Positions 46,281-56,115 are shown, numbered from the stretch's first letter. The stretch: DNA of 64,000 nt from Roseomonas sp. E05 (GCF_030063475.1 NZ_JASIRT010000011.1:102251-166250), one strand, 5' to 3'. The notes: generated by a model not told the origin, from the sequence alone. Translations and numbers: made by a program.

Positions 46281-47582
46281 ATGACCACAGCCTTCCTCTT
46301 CGTCATGCTCTTCGCGCTGATGCTGCTGGGCGTGCCGATCGCGATCTCGCTCGGCCTCTCCGCCACCCTGACCATCCTGTTCTTCGCGCAGGACAGCATC
46401 GCCTCGCTCACCATCAAGTTCTTCCAGGCGATGCAGGAGAACTACACCCTGCTCGCCATCCCCTTCTTCGTCCTGGCCGGGCAGTTCATGACGACGGGCG
46501 GCGTCGCCCGCCGCATGATCGACTTCGCGGTGGCCTGCGTCGGCTACCTGCCGGGCGGGCTCGCCATCGCTTCCGTCCTGGCCTGCATGCTCTTCGCCGC
46601 CGTCTCCGGCTCCAGCCCGGCCACGGTGGTGGCCGTGGGCTCGGTGGTCATCGCCGGCATGGTCCGCAAGGGCTACTCCAAGGACTTCGCGGCCGGCGTC
46701 ATCTGCAACGCCGGCACGCTGGGCATCCTGATCCCGCCCTCGATCGTCATGGTGGTCTATGCGGCGACGACCGAGACCTCGGTCGGGCGACTGTTCATGG
46801 CGGGTGTCGTGCCGGGCCTGGTGCTCGGCCTGATGCTGATGGCGACCATCCTGGTGGCGGCGGTCCGCCTCGGCCTGCCACGCGAGCCCTGGCCCGGCTT
46901 CTGGCCGGCGACGCGCGCCGTGCTGAAGGCGGGCGGCAAGGCCGTCTGGGGGCTGCTGCTGATCGTCGTCGTGCTCGGCGGCATCTATGGCGGCGTCATG
47001 ACGCCCACCGAGGCGGCGGCGGTCTCCGCCGTCTATGCCTTCCTCGTCGCCGTGTTCGGTTACCGCGACATGCGGTTCGCGCAGGTGCCGGGCGTGCTGG
47101 TCAGCTCGGCGCGCGTGACGGTGATGCTGATGTTCATCATCGCCAATGCCTTCCTGTTCAGCCACGTCCTGACCACCGAGCAGATTCCGCAGAGCATCGC
47201 CCAGGCGATCACCTCGGCGGGGCTGGAGGCCTGGCAGTTCCTGCTGGTGGTGAACATCATCCTGCTGATCGCGGGCAATTTCATGGAGCCCTCGTCGATC
47301 ATCCTGATCCTGGCGCCGATCCTGTTCCCCATTGCGACCAAGCTCGGAATCGACCCCATCCATTTCGGCGTGATGATGGTGGTGAACATGGAGATCGGCA
47401 TGGTGACGCCACCTGTCGGGCTCAATCTCTTCGTCACCTCGGGAGTGACCGGCATGTCGGTCTCGCAGGTCGTCCGCGCCGCGAGCCCGTGGCTCGCCGT
47501 GCTGCTGCTGTTCCTGGTCATGGTCACCTACCTGCCCTGGCTGTCGCTGGCGCTGCCCAATGCGCTCTACGGCCTGGGATGA
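46281..47582 (+). CDS. dctM: TRAP transporter large permease DctM
   Basis: A 433-residue sodium-coupled permease with about twelve helices. MLLGVPIAISLGLSA, LAIPFFVLAGQFM, VSGSSPATVVAVGSV and LGILIPPSIVMVVYA are conserved DctM segments; PTEAAAVSAVYAFLVA and MVTPPVGLNLFV complete the second repeat. Length is standard. The 54-base gap after dctQ keeps it in the operon. Confidence 0.94.
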   Translation: MTTAFLFVMLFALMLLGVPIAISLGLSATLTILFFAQDSIASLTIKFFQAMQENYTLLAIPFFVLAGQFMTTGGVARRMIDFAVACVGYLPGGLAIASVLACMLFAAVSGSSPATVVAVGSVVIAGMVRKGYSKDFAAGVICNAGTLGILIPPSIVMVVYAATTETSVGRLFMAGVVPGLVLGLMLMATILVAAVRLGLPREPWPGFWPATRAVLKAGGKAVWGLLLIVVVLGGIYGGVMTPTEAAAVSAVYAFLVAVFGYRDMRFAQVPGVLVSSARVTVMLMFIIANAFLFSHVLTTEQIPQSIAQAITSAGLEAWQFLLVVNIILLIAGNFMEPSSIILILAPILFPIATKLGIDPIHFGVMMVVNMEIGMVTPPVGLNLFVTSGVTGMSVSQVVRAASPWLAVLLLFLVMVTYLPWLSLALPNALYGLG

Positions 47583-47696
47583 GGCGGCCTGTCCCAGGAT
47601 CTGACAGCGCCTGAACGCCAGGACCTTGCGAGCATTGCGCTGCCTCCGTGGAGGGCCGTGTTGGCGCTGGCGGGCAAGCACCGGGCGGAGATGGAG

Positions 47697-47722
47697 CCTC
47701 AGGAGGGCGCGCCCTCCTGAGG
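47697..47722 (+). terminator. 26-bp perfect palindrome after the TRAP operon
   Basis: CCTCAGGAGGGCG and its exact complement form an uninterrupted palindrome 114 bases after the dctM stop. It lacks a T-run. The rest of the gap up to 48075 (about 350 bases) shows no recognisable gene. Confidence 0.4.
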
Positions 47723-48075
47723 CGAAGGTGTCGCTCAGAGCGTCGGCGGACAGTTCCAGCCGCCTTCCGAGGGCACCAGAACGGCGCGAGATGGCGGGTA
47801 TGGCAGCCCGCCATGAGAGAGGGCCGCGGGCTCCTTCTTCGGTGCCCTCTGTCCGTCGCCAGCCTCGGCTGGCTCAAGCGAGGACGGAGCTGCGCTTTCG
47901 TCCGTCAACCGGGTCCGGAAAGCGCCTGCCCGGAACAGCCACATGGAAGGCAACCTCCCGGGCTGGCTCAGCGCCGCGGTTGTGGCGGTGATGGGTGCGC
48001 GACCAGCGAGGCCGTAAGGGCTTCCCGCGGGCAGCCGAACAGAGATCGCGCCGTCACCTGGGCTGGAGGGGCGTT

Positions 48076-48627
48076 TCAGATGTCCGGGGCTATCAACTGA
48101 TCGTTGATCCTGACGATGGCTGCCGCTTTCTCGATCCCTTCGACCGCGGCGACCTCGCAGGCGAGCCGGTCCAGCGCCGTCTCGTAGATGGCCCGCTCGG
48201 AATAGCTTTGCACACCCGCGATCGCATTGCGGCCGAGATCCCGGACGACCTCGGCGACGACACGAGGGTCGCCACTGTTGATTTTTCCCTGGTATTCCTG
48301 GGCGCGCCGCACCCAGACGACCTTGGCCGACCTCGGGCGCCCCTGCAGGACAGCCAGGGCCTCGCCGATGAGCACGGGCGAGGCAACGCGGCGCAGGCCG
48401 ATGCTGCGGACCTTGTCCGAGGGCACGCGCAGCGTCAACTGCACCTCGTCGAAAGCGACATGGACGAATTCCAGGCTGAACCCGGAGACGTCCTCGACCG
48501 CGATGTGCGAGACGCGGCCGACACCATGCGCCGGGTGCATCACCCGGTCACCGGCGCACAGCACCTCCCCTGCGACCTCTGCCGTCCACGCGCGGGGGAC
48601 ACTTCCGTAAACGTGCCTGTTCGCCAT
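48076..48627 (-). CDS. CarD/CdnL-family RNA polymerase-binding regulator
   Basis: A 183-residue protein. The N-terminal RNA-polymerase interaction domain is visible as CAGDRVMHPAHGVGRVSHIA and LEFVHVAFDEVQLTLRVP; the C-terminal helical part includes the family-typical LAVLQGRPRSAKVVWVRRAQEY, then KINSGDPRVVAEVVRDL. CarD proteins stabilise promoter open complexes, notably at rRNA promoters. It is a diverged member (the usual basic KxLKIPV segment is replaced by LTLRVPSDKV). The start MANRHVYG was chosen over two upstream in-frame ATGs. Confidence 0.85.
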   Translation of the reverse strand: MANRHVYGSVPRAWTAEVAGEVLCAGDRVMHPAHGVGRVSHIAVEDVSGFSLEFVHVAFDEVQLTLRVPSDKVRSIGLRRVASPVLIGEALAVLQGRPRSAKVVWVRRAQEYQGKINSGDPRVVAEVVRDLGRNAIAGVQSYSERAIYETALDRLACEVAAVEGIEKAAAIVRINDQLIAPDI

Positions 48628-48980
48628 CGCCGTCATCCTCATGCCAAGCAACTTTCACCAAACAGGCCCCGCCAGCGGCTGACAGGCCGCGCGTGGTTCC
48701 CTGCCCGGCGCGACAAGGCATCGCCGGACTTCCGGATATGCATATGGTGGCTGCAGGAGAACATTGCATCGCCGCCGCCGATGGCCATGCAGCCCGGATT
48801 TCCCGATTAGGGTTGCGGCGGAGGCGGCGATACCCCATGTTGTGTCTGTCAACTCGTTCGGTTCGGCCTGCTCTCCTTGCTCATGATCGAGCGCCGAGCC
48901 CGGTGCCCGTCTCCTCTCGAAGTTAGACCCGCCTGGCAATGCTGCAGGGCGGTATACTTTCATCTATACGGAGCACCGAC
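48628..48980. other. Divergent intergenic region between carD and the cold-shock gene
   Basis: About 350 bases, less GC-rich than average, with no gene. A TATACT hexamer at 48953-48958 could be a -10 element for the cold-shock gene, but no good -35 was found at the right distance. Confidence 0.4.
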
Positions 48981-49187
48981 ATGGCTATCGGCACGGTCAA
49001 GTGGTTCAACGCGACCAAGGGCTACGGCTTCATTCAGCCGGATGACGGCTCGAAGGATGTTTTCCTGCATATCTCCGACGTCCAGAGCGCCGGTATCCAG
49101 GAGCCGCGTGAGGGCGACAAGCTCGAGTTCGAGCTGCAGCGCGGACAGCAGGGCAAGACTTCGGCCGGCAATCTGAAGCAGGCCTGA
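48981..49187 (+). CDS. Cold-shock domain protein
   Basis: A 68-residue CspA-like protein. GTVKWFNATKGYGFIQPDDG contains RNP1 (KGYGFI), and KDVFLHISDV contains RNP2 (VFLHI). It binds single-stranded RNA/DNA as an RNA chaperone. GGAG lies 8 bases before the ATG. Normal length; single gene. Confidence 0.95.
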   Translation: MAIGTVKWFNATKGYGFIQPDDGSKDVFLHISDVQSAGIQEPREGDKLEFELQRGQQGKTSAGNLKQA

Positions 49188-49322
49188 CGACTTCGGGCAG
49201 GGTGGCTCTTGCCACCTTGCCCCCACGCGCATCCGGCAAGGGTCGCGCGTGTATCCGGGGCGTTTCCCTGAGGATCGCCCCGCAGGGTGGCATCGGATGT
49301 GAAGCCACCATGAAAGGAATTA

Positions 49323-49466
49323 GTGAACGAGACGGCATTGCGAGCCTTGATCAGGCTCGGCTCCACGGTCGGGACGGCATGCCCCGATGAAACACCTTAT
49401 CTGCCCGAGCCTAAGGGCCTGACGCAGAGCGAGATCCGTCAGCTCGTGCTTGAGCTTATCGGCTGA
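49323..49466 (+). CDS. Small hypothetical protein (47 aa)
   Basis: GTG start at 49323 with GAAAGGAA directly upstream. The product starts NETALRALIRLGSTVGTACPD and ends LTQSEIRQLVLELIG, a regular amphipathic helix. I recognise no family. Support is the ribosome-binding site and the coherent composition only. It lies between the cold-shock gene and another small gene in the same direction. Confidence 0.4.
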   Translation: MNETALRALIRLGSTVGTACPDETPYLPEPKGLTQSEIRQLVLELIG

Positions 49467-49541
49467 CGAAGGATGGCGGGGCGCGCGGGCCGCCCGCCGC
49501 CTGGCCTGATGAGGGCCGGACCCGTCCCGCGAGGATCAACC

Positions 49542-49754
49542 ATGCAACCCCACGGCTTTTCAGTGGGCCAAAGCGTCGAGTTCCTCCCCAGCAGGTACGA
49601 CGGCAACATCCCACGTGGCGCCTACACGGTCATGCGCCTGCTCCCGAATGACGGGACCGACCGCGAATACCGCGTCCGCAACCAGCGGGATGGCCACGAG
49701 CGCGTCCTGCGGGAGAGCCAGCTCCGCCCCGGCGTGGCCTCGCCCTTCGGCTGA
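49542..49754 (+). CDS. Small conserved hypothetical protein (70 aa)
   Basis: The product reads FSVGQSVEFLPSRYDGNIPRG, YTVMRLLPNDGTDREYRV, then DGHERVLRESQL: alternating beta-strand segments like a small SH3-type barrel. GAGGATC precedes the ATG at 49542. I recall similar short proteins in Acetobacteraceae but no function. Confidence 0.65.
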   Translation: MQPHGFSVGQSVEFLPSRYDGNIPRGAYTVMRLLPNDGTDREYRVRNQRDGHERVLRESQLRPGVASPFG

Positions 49755-49933
49755 GCCTGCTTCCCGGCGGAGCCGTGGCCCGCTGCGCCGAAGGCGCCGC
49801 AGACCCGTCGCCAGAGTCTTGATCCTGTCCGGTGTCCCGCCTCGCGGTCGCGGCGCGTTCCGCTCCCGTGTGCTTGATGGCGGCAGGACCGATTACCTCG
49901 CCCCGTGCGAGGTCCACATACCAGGAACATACC

Positions 49934-50125
49934 GTGGGCCAGAGCAAAACGAACGCCGAGATGGCCGATCCGTCCACCGATGCGCGGATTGCGGAAGAAG
50001 TAACCTATCTCTCGAAGCGGCACCGCGTATCGCCTGCCATCGTGCGGGAGATCATCCGCCGCATCGGCTCAAGCGAGCGCTCGGCGGTCGAGCGCGAGAT
50101 CCGCAAGGGCATGATGCGCCGCTGA
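49934..50125 (+). CDS. DUF3606-like small helical protein
   Basis: A 63-residue protein beginning GQSKTNAEMADPSTDARIAE, followed by VTYLSKRHRVSPAIVREIIRRIGSSERSAVEREI. The second half follows the DUF3606 pattern (a helix pair with V..W/L.K...VS...L...V...G.S...V...L). GTG start with AGGAA 7 bases upstream; an internal ATG would drop 9 residues. Function unknown. Confidence 0.6.
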   Translation: MGQSKTNAEMADPSTDARIAEEVTYLSKRHRVSPAIVREIIRRIGSSERSAVEREIRKGMMRR

Positions 50126-50158
50126 GGCGCGCCATGCCGGAAGTCAGGCCCGCCGCCA

Positions 50159-50749
50159 TCACCCGAGCGTCCGGGCGAGGTGGAGGATGACCGCATAGTG
50201 GCAAGCCGCCGCAGCGACCACGAAGCCATGCCAGAGGGCATTGTGGAAGCGGAGGCCTGTCATGAGGTGGAGGGCCACGCCCAGGGTGTAGAGCAGCCCG
50301 CCCCCGGCGAGCAGCAGCAGATCGCGCAGCGGCAAGGCCTCGATCAGCGGGCGGAGTGCCACGATCCCAGCCCAGCCGAGCGCCAGATAAGCCAGGATCG
50401 AGGCGCGCTCGAACCGCGCCGGCGCTGCCATCTTCAGCGCCGCCCCACCCGCGGCGCCGGTCCAGACCGCACCGAGCAGCCCCCAGCCCCACAGCCCGCC
50501 GATGCCGATCCAGGCGACCGGCGTATAGGTGCCGGCGATCATCGCGAAAATCGCTGAGTGGTCCAGCCGGCGCAGCAGGGTCCGCCACCGTGTCTCCCTG
50601 GCCAGGTTGTAGAGCGCCGAGCAGCCGAGCATGGCCAGCAACCCGGCCGCGTAGAGGCCGAAGGCGATCACCGGGCCAGGCCCCGCACTCCATGGCACCG
50701 CCGCCGCCAGCACCACGCAGGCCACCAGCGCCGCCGTAAGGCCGACCAC
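50159..50749 (-). CDS. Haemolysin III / PAQR-like membrane protein
   Basis: About 196-215 residues with seven hydrophobic helices. The conserved SALYNLARETRWRTLLRRLDHSAIF contains the family LDH motif, and HNALWHGFVVAAAACHY the C-terminal HxxxH-type site. The bacterial YqfA/HlyIII function is uncertain. Homology extends upstream of the GTG at 50749: GIPRYDRGELIADTVVH is in frame and typical of the family N-terminus, but no ATG/GTG/TTG precedes it. AGGAGT lies just before a CTG at 50806, so a CTG start (215 residues) is possible. Confidence 0.82.
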   Translation of the reverse strand: MVGLTAALVACVVLAAAVPWSAGPGPVIAFGLYAAGLLAMLGCSALYNLARETRWRTLLRRLDHSAIFAMIAGTYTPVAWIGIGGLWGWGLLGAVWTGAAGGAALKMAAPARFERASILAYLALGWAGIVALRPLIEALPLRDLLLLAGGGLLYTLGVALHLMTGLRFHNALWHGFVVAAAACHYAVILHLARTLG

Positions 50750-50826
50750 ATGAACGACGGTGTCGGCGATCAGCTCGCCGCGGTCGTATCTTGGAATGCC
50801 GGTCAGGGCCGTACTCCTGAGTGCCT

Positions 50827-51552
50827 TCAGGTGAAATGGGGCAGCAGATCCCGGGCGAGCAGCACCGTTCGCTCGAGCGCCGCCTTAGAGAAGTGCCCCC
50901 GGCGTGCAGCGCTGGGATGACAGCCATGGACAATGAGGTTGCCCGAGACCTCATCGTGGAGCCACCAGATGCCGGTGACCTCGTCCTGCTTGCCGTGCCA
51001 TTCCGGCATGCCCCCGAGCGCCTCGCCGAGGATGCCGAAATCATCCTCCGATCCCACGAAGACGAGGCTTCGCCGGAGACCCGCCAGTTCCTCGCGCAGC
51101 GCCGCCGCACAGGCCGGCTGCTGGCGCTCGATCAGCTCCGCCGGCCAGCTCTCAGGCGTTCCCACGCTCCAACCGATCTTGAGCAGGTTGGACCAACCCC
51201 AGCGCTCCGTTGTCATGTCGTAGGACCCACCGAGCAGCCCCCGCGTCAGGCCGTCGAGAAAAAGCCAGAGGGGGGTGTGGGCGTGTGCGTGCGGGCCCCG
51301 GTCGCAGAGTCTGGCGCCTCTCTCGTGGCAGGCCTCGAAGCTCTGCTCACCTTCCGCACCATAATCGCCCTCAGTGGCGGCGCCGATCCAGTAGATGCCG
51401 CCAGCCTCAGCCAGGCGCCGGCCGGCCCAGGGCAGGAACAGGCCGGCAACGCCCGCCTGTCCGGGCCGGGCGGAGGGAAGGCTGTGGTCGATCAGCCGGG
51501 TGCGCACCTGCGCCAGTCTCTCGAAGCTGGGGCGGGTCATCAAGGTCGGCAT
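50827..51552 (-). CDS. Hypothetical protein, possibly uracil-DNA glycosylase-fold
   Basis: A 241-residue protein. A segment beginning WSNLLKIGW, then LREELAGLRRSLVFVGSEDD, and a C-terminal VHGCHPSAARRGHF recalls the uracil-DNA glycosylase-like superfamily, where an Asn-bearing strand and a late HPS motif line the pocket. The usual GxDPYP motif is not seen, so activity is doubtful and the assignment tentative. The ATG at 51552 was chosen because upstream codons are arginine-rich read-through. The next 260 bases upstream contain no gene. Confidence 0.6.
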   Translation of the reverse strand: MPTLMTRPSFERLAQVRTRLIDHSLPSARPGQAGVAGLFLPWAGRRLAEAGGIYWIGAATEGDYGAEGEQSFEACHERGARLCDRGPHAHAHTPLWLFLDGLTRGLLGGSYDMTTERWGWSNLLKIGWSVGTPESWPAELIERQQPACAAALREELAGLRRSLVFVGSEDDFGILGEALGGMPEWHGKQDEVTGIWWLHDEVSGNLIVHGCHPSAARRGHFSKAALERTVLLARDLLPHFT

Positions 51553-51811
51553 CGGGCGGGCCTCGGAGGCTATGGGGCTTGTCCGTGGATCATGCCGGTC
51601 CCCGGGCTGGCGGCCTGGGACCGGCCGGCTGCAAGAGGCTGAGGCGAGGGCATGGGCGCCTGGTCTGATGGAGTTCCGCCGGAGGAGGGGCTGGCGCCAG
51701 CGCCGCAGCCTGCCATGCCGGGCCGCTCGAATGCCGCGGTCCCGGCCAGATGCGGCCGCTGGCGTGGGGCGCAAAGCCGGCTGCCTGCTGTGCCCGGATG
51801 CGCCCTCCCCT

Positions 51812-52180
51812 TCACAGCGCCAGCGCCTCCGACTCCCAGTCGCCGCGGACAAAATCGACCACCGCGAAGGCGCCACGGTCGCCCCAGAGGACGCTCAGCA
51901 CCTTTGCTCCGGCGCGCCACACATCGAGTCCATAAGGCAGGTCGGGCACAGTGTGCTGCCGCTGTACGGCGTGCCGGTAACCTGGGGAGGAGGCGTCTCC
52001 TGGCTGGAGCTCGTTGAACGGCGTCCAGTGCTCGAGCACCCATTCTCCCGTCCGGAGGGTGACCAGCCGGACTGCATCGCGCTGCACTTCCAGGATGCCC
52101 CGCTCGCGGACCAAGGGCAGAAGGTGGTCACGGAGCGCTAGCGCCGCATCGTCGCTGGACGAGGCAAGTCTCAGGGTCAT
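51812..52180 (-). CDS. Hypothetical protein (122 aa)
   Basis: The product begins TLRLASSSDDAALALRDHLL and contains LVTLRTGEWVLEHWTPFNEL, YGLDVWRAGAKVLSVLWGD and FAVVDFVRGDW; it is acidic, with tryptophan-rich strands. GGAGG sits upstream of the ATG at 52180. No family is recognised. Codon bias is consistent with a real gene. Confidence 0.55.
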   Translation of the reverse strand: MTLRLASSSDDAALALRDHLLPLVRERGILEVQRDAVRLVTLRTGEWVLEHWTPFNELQPGDASSPGYRHAVQRQHTVPDLPYGLDVWRAGAKVLSVLWGDRGAFAVVDFVRGDWESEALAL

Positions 52181-52957
52181 GCGGTCCTCCACGAGATCGT
52201 CACACCGCTGGCAGGCGGGGTGTCGGCCAGTTCGGGCGCTTCATCCCTCGCGCGGCGCAGCGGCATGAGGCCCTTCAGCCCGGCAGAGGCCATCAGCATA
52301 GCACACTGCCGCAAGGACGTCGCCCGCAAGGATGCGCATCACCGGGCCCGGGTTGGTGGCTGAGCGCTGCCGGCCGGCGAGTGCCACCCTCACCAGACGA
52401 CACCTCACATGTCCATGTACTGTACCTTCAAGGTTTCGTTTCGGCAGAGTTTCTTGCCATGATGGCGGGGCTCCTCGCGTCAGCATCCAGCCGAGCCGGC
52501 GCAAGATCCGGCCGAGGAGGAGAGGTCAGCGATGCCCGCGACGCTCCGCCGCACCATCCGCGCCCTCGCCGCGGCGGCCATTCCGTCCGCGTCGCGCCCA
52601 GGTGTCGCGCACCAGCGGCGGACGCAGCCGGAAGGCCCCCACCCCTCCCGTGCGGCGCGTGTCGTCACCCGCTCCCCGCCTGAGCAGGCCAGCGGCACAC
52701 ATGCGGGCCGACGCCAGCGCGATCCCCGCCGGCCCGGTGAAGGGCGCCTGCGCCGGGCCGGGCGCCGAAGCCAGGCCGGGTGGACAGGAGGTGTTCCAGA
52801 CCTTCGCGGAAGAGTTCGCGAGATGGCACGGGCGGGTCAGGTGAAGCTCGAATGAGGCCCGACCGCTCATCGACGGAGCCAAATCCGATGGTCGATTTCC
52901 CCCCCTCCCGGTTCTGGCACGCGGTCCTCCGAGACAGCGAAGCTGCCGGGCGCCGCG
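52181..52957. other. Intergenic region before the degraded leucine cluster
   Basis: About 780 bases with no convincing gene on either strand; the long open frames are high-GC artefacts with arginine/proline-rich products. The stretch 52400-52450 is locally AT-richer and could contain a promoter. Confidence 0.4.
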
Positions 52958-54952
52958 CTGACCTACCTGTCCGGAACCCAGGCGCTGGTGCAGCTGCCGA
53001 TGCTGCAGCGGGCCCGCGACGCGGCGGCTGGCCTGGACACTGCCGGCTTCGTCTCGGGCGATCGCGGCTCACCGCTCGGCAATCTTGACCGGTCGCTGTG
53101 GAAGGCTGCGAAGCAACTCGCCGAGCACCGCATCCATTTCGAGCCTGGCGTGAGTGAGGAGCTTGCAGCAACCGCCGTCTGGGGCAGCCAGCAGGTCAAC
53201 CTCTTCCCCGGTGCGAAGCACGACGGCGTCTTCGCCATGTGGTACGGCAAGGGCCCCGGCGCCGACCGCAGCGTGGATGTGTTCAAGCACGCCAATGCCT
53301 CCGGCACCTCACGCCATGGCGGCGTGCTGGCGGTGGTGGGCGACGACCACGGCGCCAAGTCCTCGTCGCTGCCGCACCAGAGCGACCATATCTTCGCCGC
53401 CTCGATGATCCCGGTGCTGAACCCGGCCGGGGTGCAGGAATTCCTCGATCTCGGCCTGCACGGCTGGGCGATGTCCCGCTTCTCCGGTTGCTGGGTGGGG
53501 ATGCGCGCCATCGCCGACACCGTCGAGACCTCCGCCGGTATCGTGGTGGACCCGCACCGCATCGAAACGCGGCTGCCGGCCGACTTCGAGATGCCGCCGG
53601 GCGGTCTGTCCATCCGCTGGCCCGACCCGCCGCTGGAGCAGGAGTACCGGCTCCAGCGCTGGAAGGTCTATGCCGCGATGGCCTATGCCCGGGCCAACGG
53701 CCTGAACCGGGTGGTGCTCGACAGCCCGCGGGCACGGTTCGGCATCATTACCACCGACAAGTCCTTTCTGGATGTGCTCCAGGCATTTGATGCGCTCGGC
53801 ATCGATGAGGCTCTGGCGGCGGGCACGACGCGCGCCGTGATCAACAGCGACTTCTCGGTCACCAGCGACTTCGTCCGCAGCTTTGCCGCGCAGGCCCGGG
53901 GCGGCGACGTCGCCGCCGTCCGCGACCCGCAATTCCCGCTCGGTGCGATCGAGGAACAGATCGCCGAGGCAGCCGGTCCCGGCCGGGCCGAGTTCGTTGC
54001 GGCCACGCGGCTGGCGACGGCGCTGCTGGGCGATTCCCTCGCCACCAATCTCTTCATGGTCGGCCATGCCTGCCAGAAGGGGCTGCTGCCCGTCTCCGCC
54101 GCCTCCATCCTTCGAGCGATCGAGATGAACGGCGCGGCAGTGGAGATGAACCGGGACGCCTTCCTGTGGGGGCGGCGTGCCGCGCTCGACCTCGCGGCGG
54201 TGGAGCGGGTGGCCTCGCCGCCCGAGGCCCTTCCCGACCATCGCAGGCTCTCCCTGGATCTGGACGAGAGGGTCGCCCGCCGTGTCGCGGAGCTGACCGT
54301 CTATCAGGACGCCCGCTACGCACGGCGCTACGCCGATCGCGTCCGGCAGGTGCGCGAAGCGGAGCTGGTCAGGGCACCAGGCTGCACCGGGCTCGCCGAA
54401 GCGGTCGCGCGGGGCCACTACAAGCTCCTCGCGACCAAGGACGAATACGAGGTCGCCCGCCTCCATACCGAGACCGGCTTCCTGGAGCGGCTGGGGCAGA
54501 CCTTCGAGGGTGACACCAGGTTCGTCTTCCATCTGGCGCCGCCGCTCTGGGCCAGGCTCGATCCCGCCACCGGCGAGCCGCGCAAGCATGCCTTCGGTCC
54601 CTGGGTGCTGCATGCCTTCAGGGTTCTGGCGCGGCTCCGGCGGTTGCGGGGCAGCGCCCTCGATCCCTTCCGCTTTACCCAAGACCGGAAGCTGGATCGG
54701 CGCCTGCTTGCCGAATACGAGCGGCTCCTGGACGAGCTGATCGGGTCACTCCACCCGGGCAACCACGCCCTTGCAATGGAACTCGCTTCGCTACCGGACC
54801 AGATCCGCGGCTACGGGCACATCCGCAGGCGGCACGCCGAACACGCCAAGAGCCGGGAGGCCAGGCTGCTCGAGGCGTTCCGCCGCAGGGACGAACGTCC
54901 CGGCACGGACGGCGAGCGGGTGCCGGAAGCGCCCGTGCTGATGAGGGGATAA
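52958..54952 (+). pseudogene. Indolepyruvate ferredoxin oxidoreductase family, large internal deletion
   Basis: The first ~275 residues (LSGTQALVQLPMLQRARDAAAG, FVSGDRGSPLGNLD, HFEPGVSEELAATAVWGSQQ, GGLSIRWPDPPLEQE) match the start of the ~1,150-residue fused-type indolepyruvate oxidoreductase. At about 53800-53822 (LGIDEALA then AGTTRAVINSD) the sequence jumps in frame to the C-terminal region ([44 protein letters not shown]). About 480-500 residues are missing, including the thiamine-diphosphate and Fe-S regions. The frame stays open for 665 codons, but the enzyme cannot be complete. No ordinary start precedes the conserved N-terminus; a GTG at 52988 lies inside it. Confidence 0.8.
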
Positions 54953-54957
54953 CGGAT

Positions 54958-56115
54958 ATGTCGGCATTGGACTTCAACCTCGGCGAAACCGTCGACGCCC
55001 TGCGCGCCGAGGTCGGGCGCTTCGCCGCCGACGCGATTGCGCCGCGCGCGGCCGAGATCGACGCGCACAACGCGTTTCCCGCCGACCTCTGGCTCAGGTT
55101 CGGACAGCTCGGCCTGCTCGGCATCACCGTCGAGGAGGAGTACGGCGGCGCCGGCATGGGCTATCTCGAGCATGTCGTGGCGATGGAGGAGATCAGCCGC
55201 GCCTCGGCCTCGGTCGGCCTCTCCTACGGCGCGCATTCGAACCTCTGCGTCAACCAGATCCGCCGGAACGGGAGCGCGGAACAAAGGCGCCGTTACCTGC
55301 CGCGGCTGATCTCCGGCGCGCATGTCGGCGCGCTTGCGATGAGCGAGCCGGGTGCCGGCTCCGATGTCGTGGGCATGCGCACGCGCGCGGACAGGCGCGG
55401 TGACCGCTACGTGCTCAATGGCAGCAAGATGTGGATCACCAACGGCCCCGACGCGGATGTACTGGTGATCTACGCCAAGACCGACCCGCAGGCCGGGTCG
55501 CGTGGCATCACCGCCTTTCTGGTCGAGAAGGGATTCCCGGGTTTCTCCACCGCGCAGAAGCTCGACAAGCTCGGCATGCGCGGCTCCAACACCTGCGAGC
55601 TGGTGTTCCAGGACTGCGAGGTGCCGGCGGAGAATGTGCTTGGCGAGGCCGGCCGCGGCGTGCAGGTGCTGATGAGCGGGCTGGACTACGAGCGGGCCAT
55701 TCTGGCGGGCGGGCCGCTGGGCATCATGCAGGCCTGCCTGGACGTGGTGCTGCCCTATGTGCGCGAACGCCGGCAGTTCGGCCAGCCGATCGGCGCGTTC
55801 CAGCTCATGCAGGCGAAGATCGCCGACATGTACACGGTGGCGAATGCCGCGCGGGCCTAGGTATATGCCGTGGCCAGGGCGTGCGACCGTGGCCGGGTAA
55901 CGCGCAAGGACGCCGCCGGGGCAATCCTCTTCGCCGCCGAGAAGGCGACCTGGACCGCGCTGGAGGCGATTCAGGCGCTGGGCGGCAACGGCTACATCAA
56001 TGACTACCCGACGGGGCGGCTGCTGCGCGACGCCAAGCTCTACGAGATCGGCGCCGGCACATCCGAGATTCGGCGCATGCTGATCGGCCGCGAGCTGTTC
56101 AACGAGACCGCCTGA
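54958..56115 (+). pseudogene. Isovaleryl-CoA dehydrogenase with in-frame TAG
   Basis: A 385-codon acyl-CoA dehydrogenase gene of the isovaleryl-CoA type. FAD-site segments [14 protein letters not shown] and [13 protein letters not shown] and the catalytic Glu in [16 protein letters not shown] are intact. At 55858-55860 a TAG interrupts the frame: [21 protein letters not shown]. Relatives have Tyr (TAC/TAT) here, so one base change explains it. The frame then continues perfectly through [40 protein letters not shown]. Without readthrough the product lacks the final FAD-contact helices. Its stop abuts the mccB start. Confidence 0.85.

Noticed and set aside
52332..52882. Open frames on both strands before the indolepyruvate oxidoreductase remnant
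   Set aside because: Arginine/proline-rich translation on both strands, no start signals, no homology recognised.
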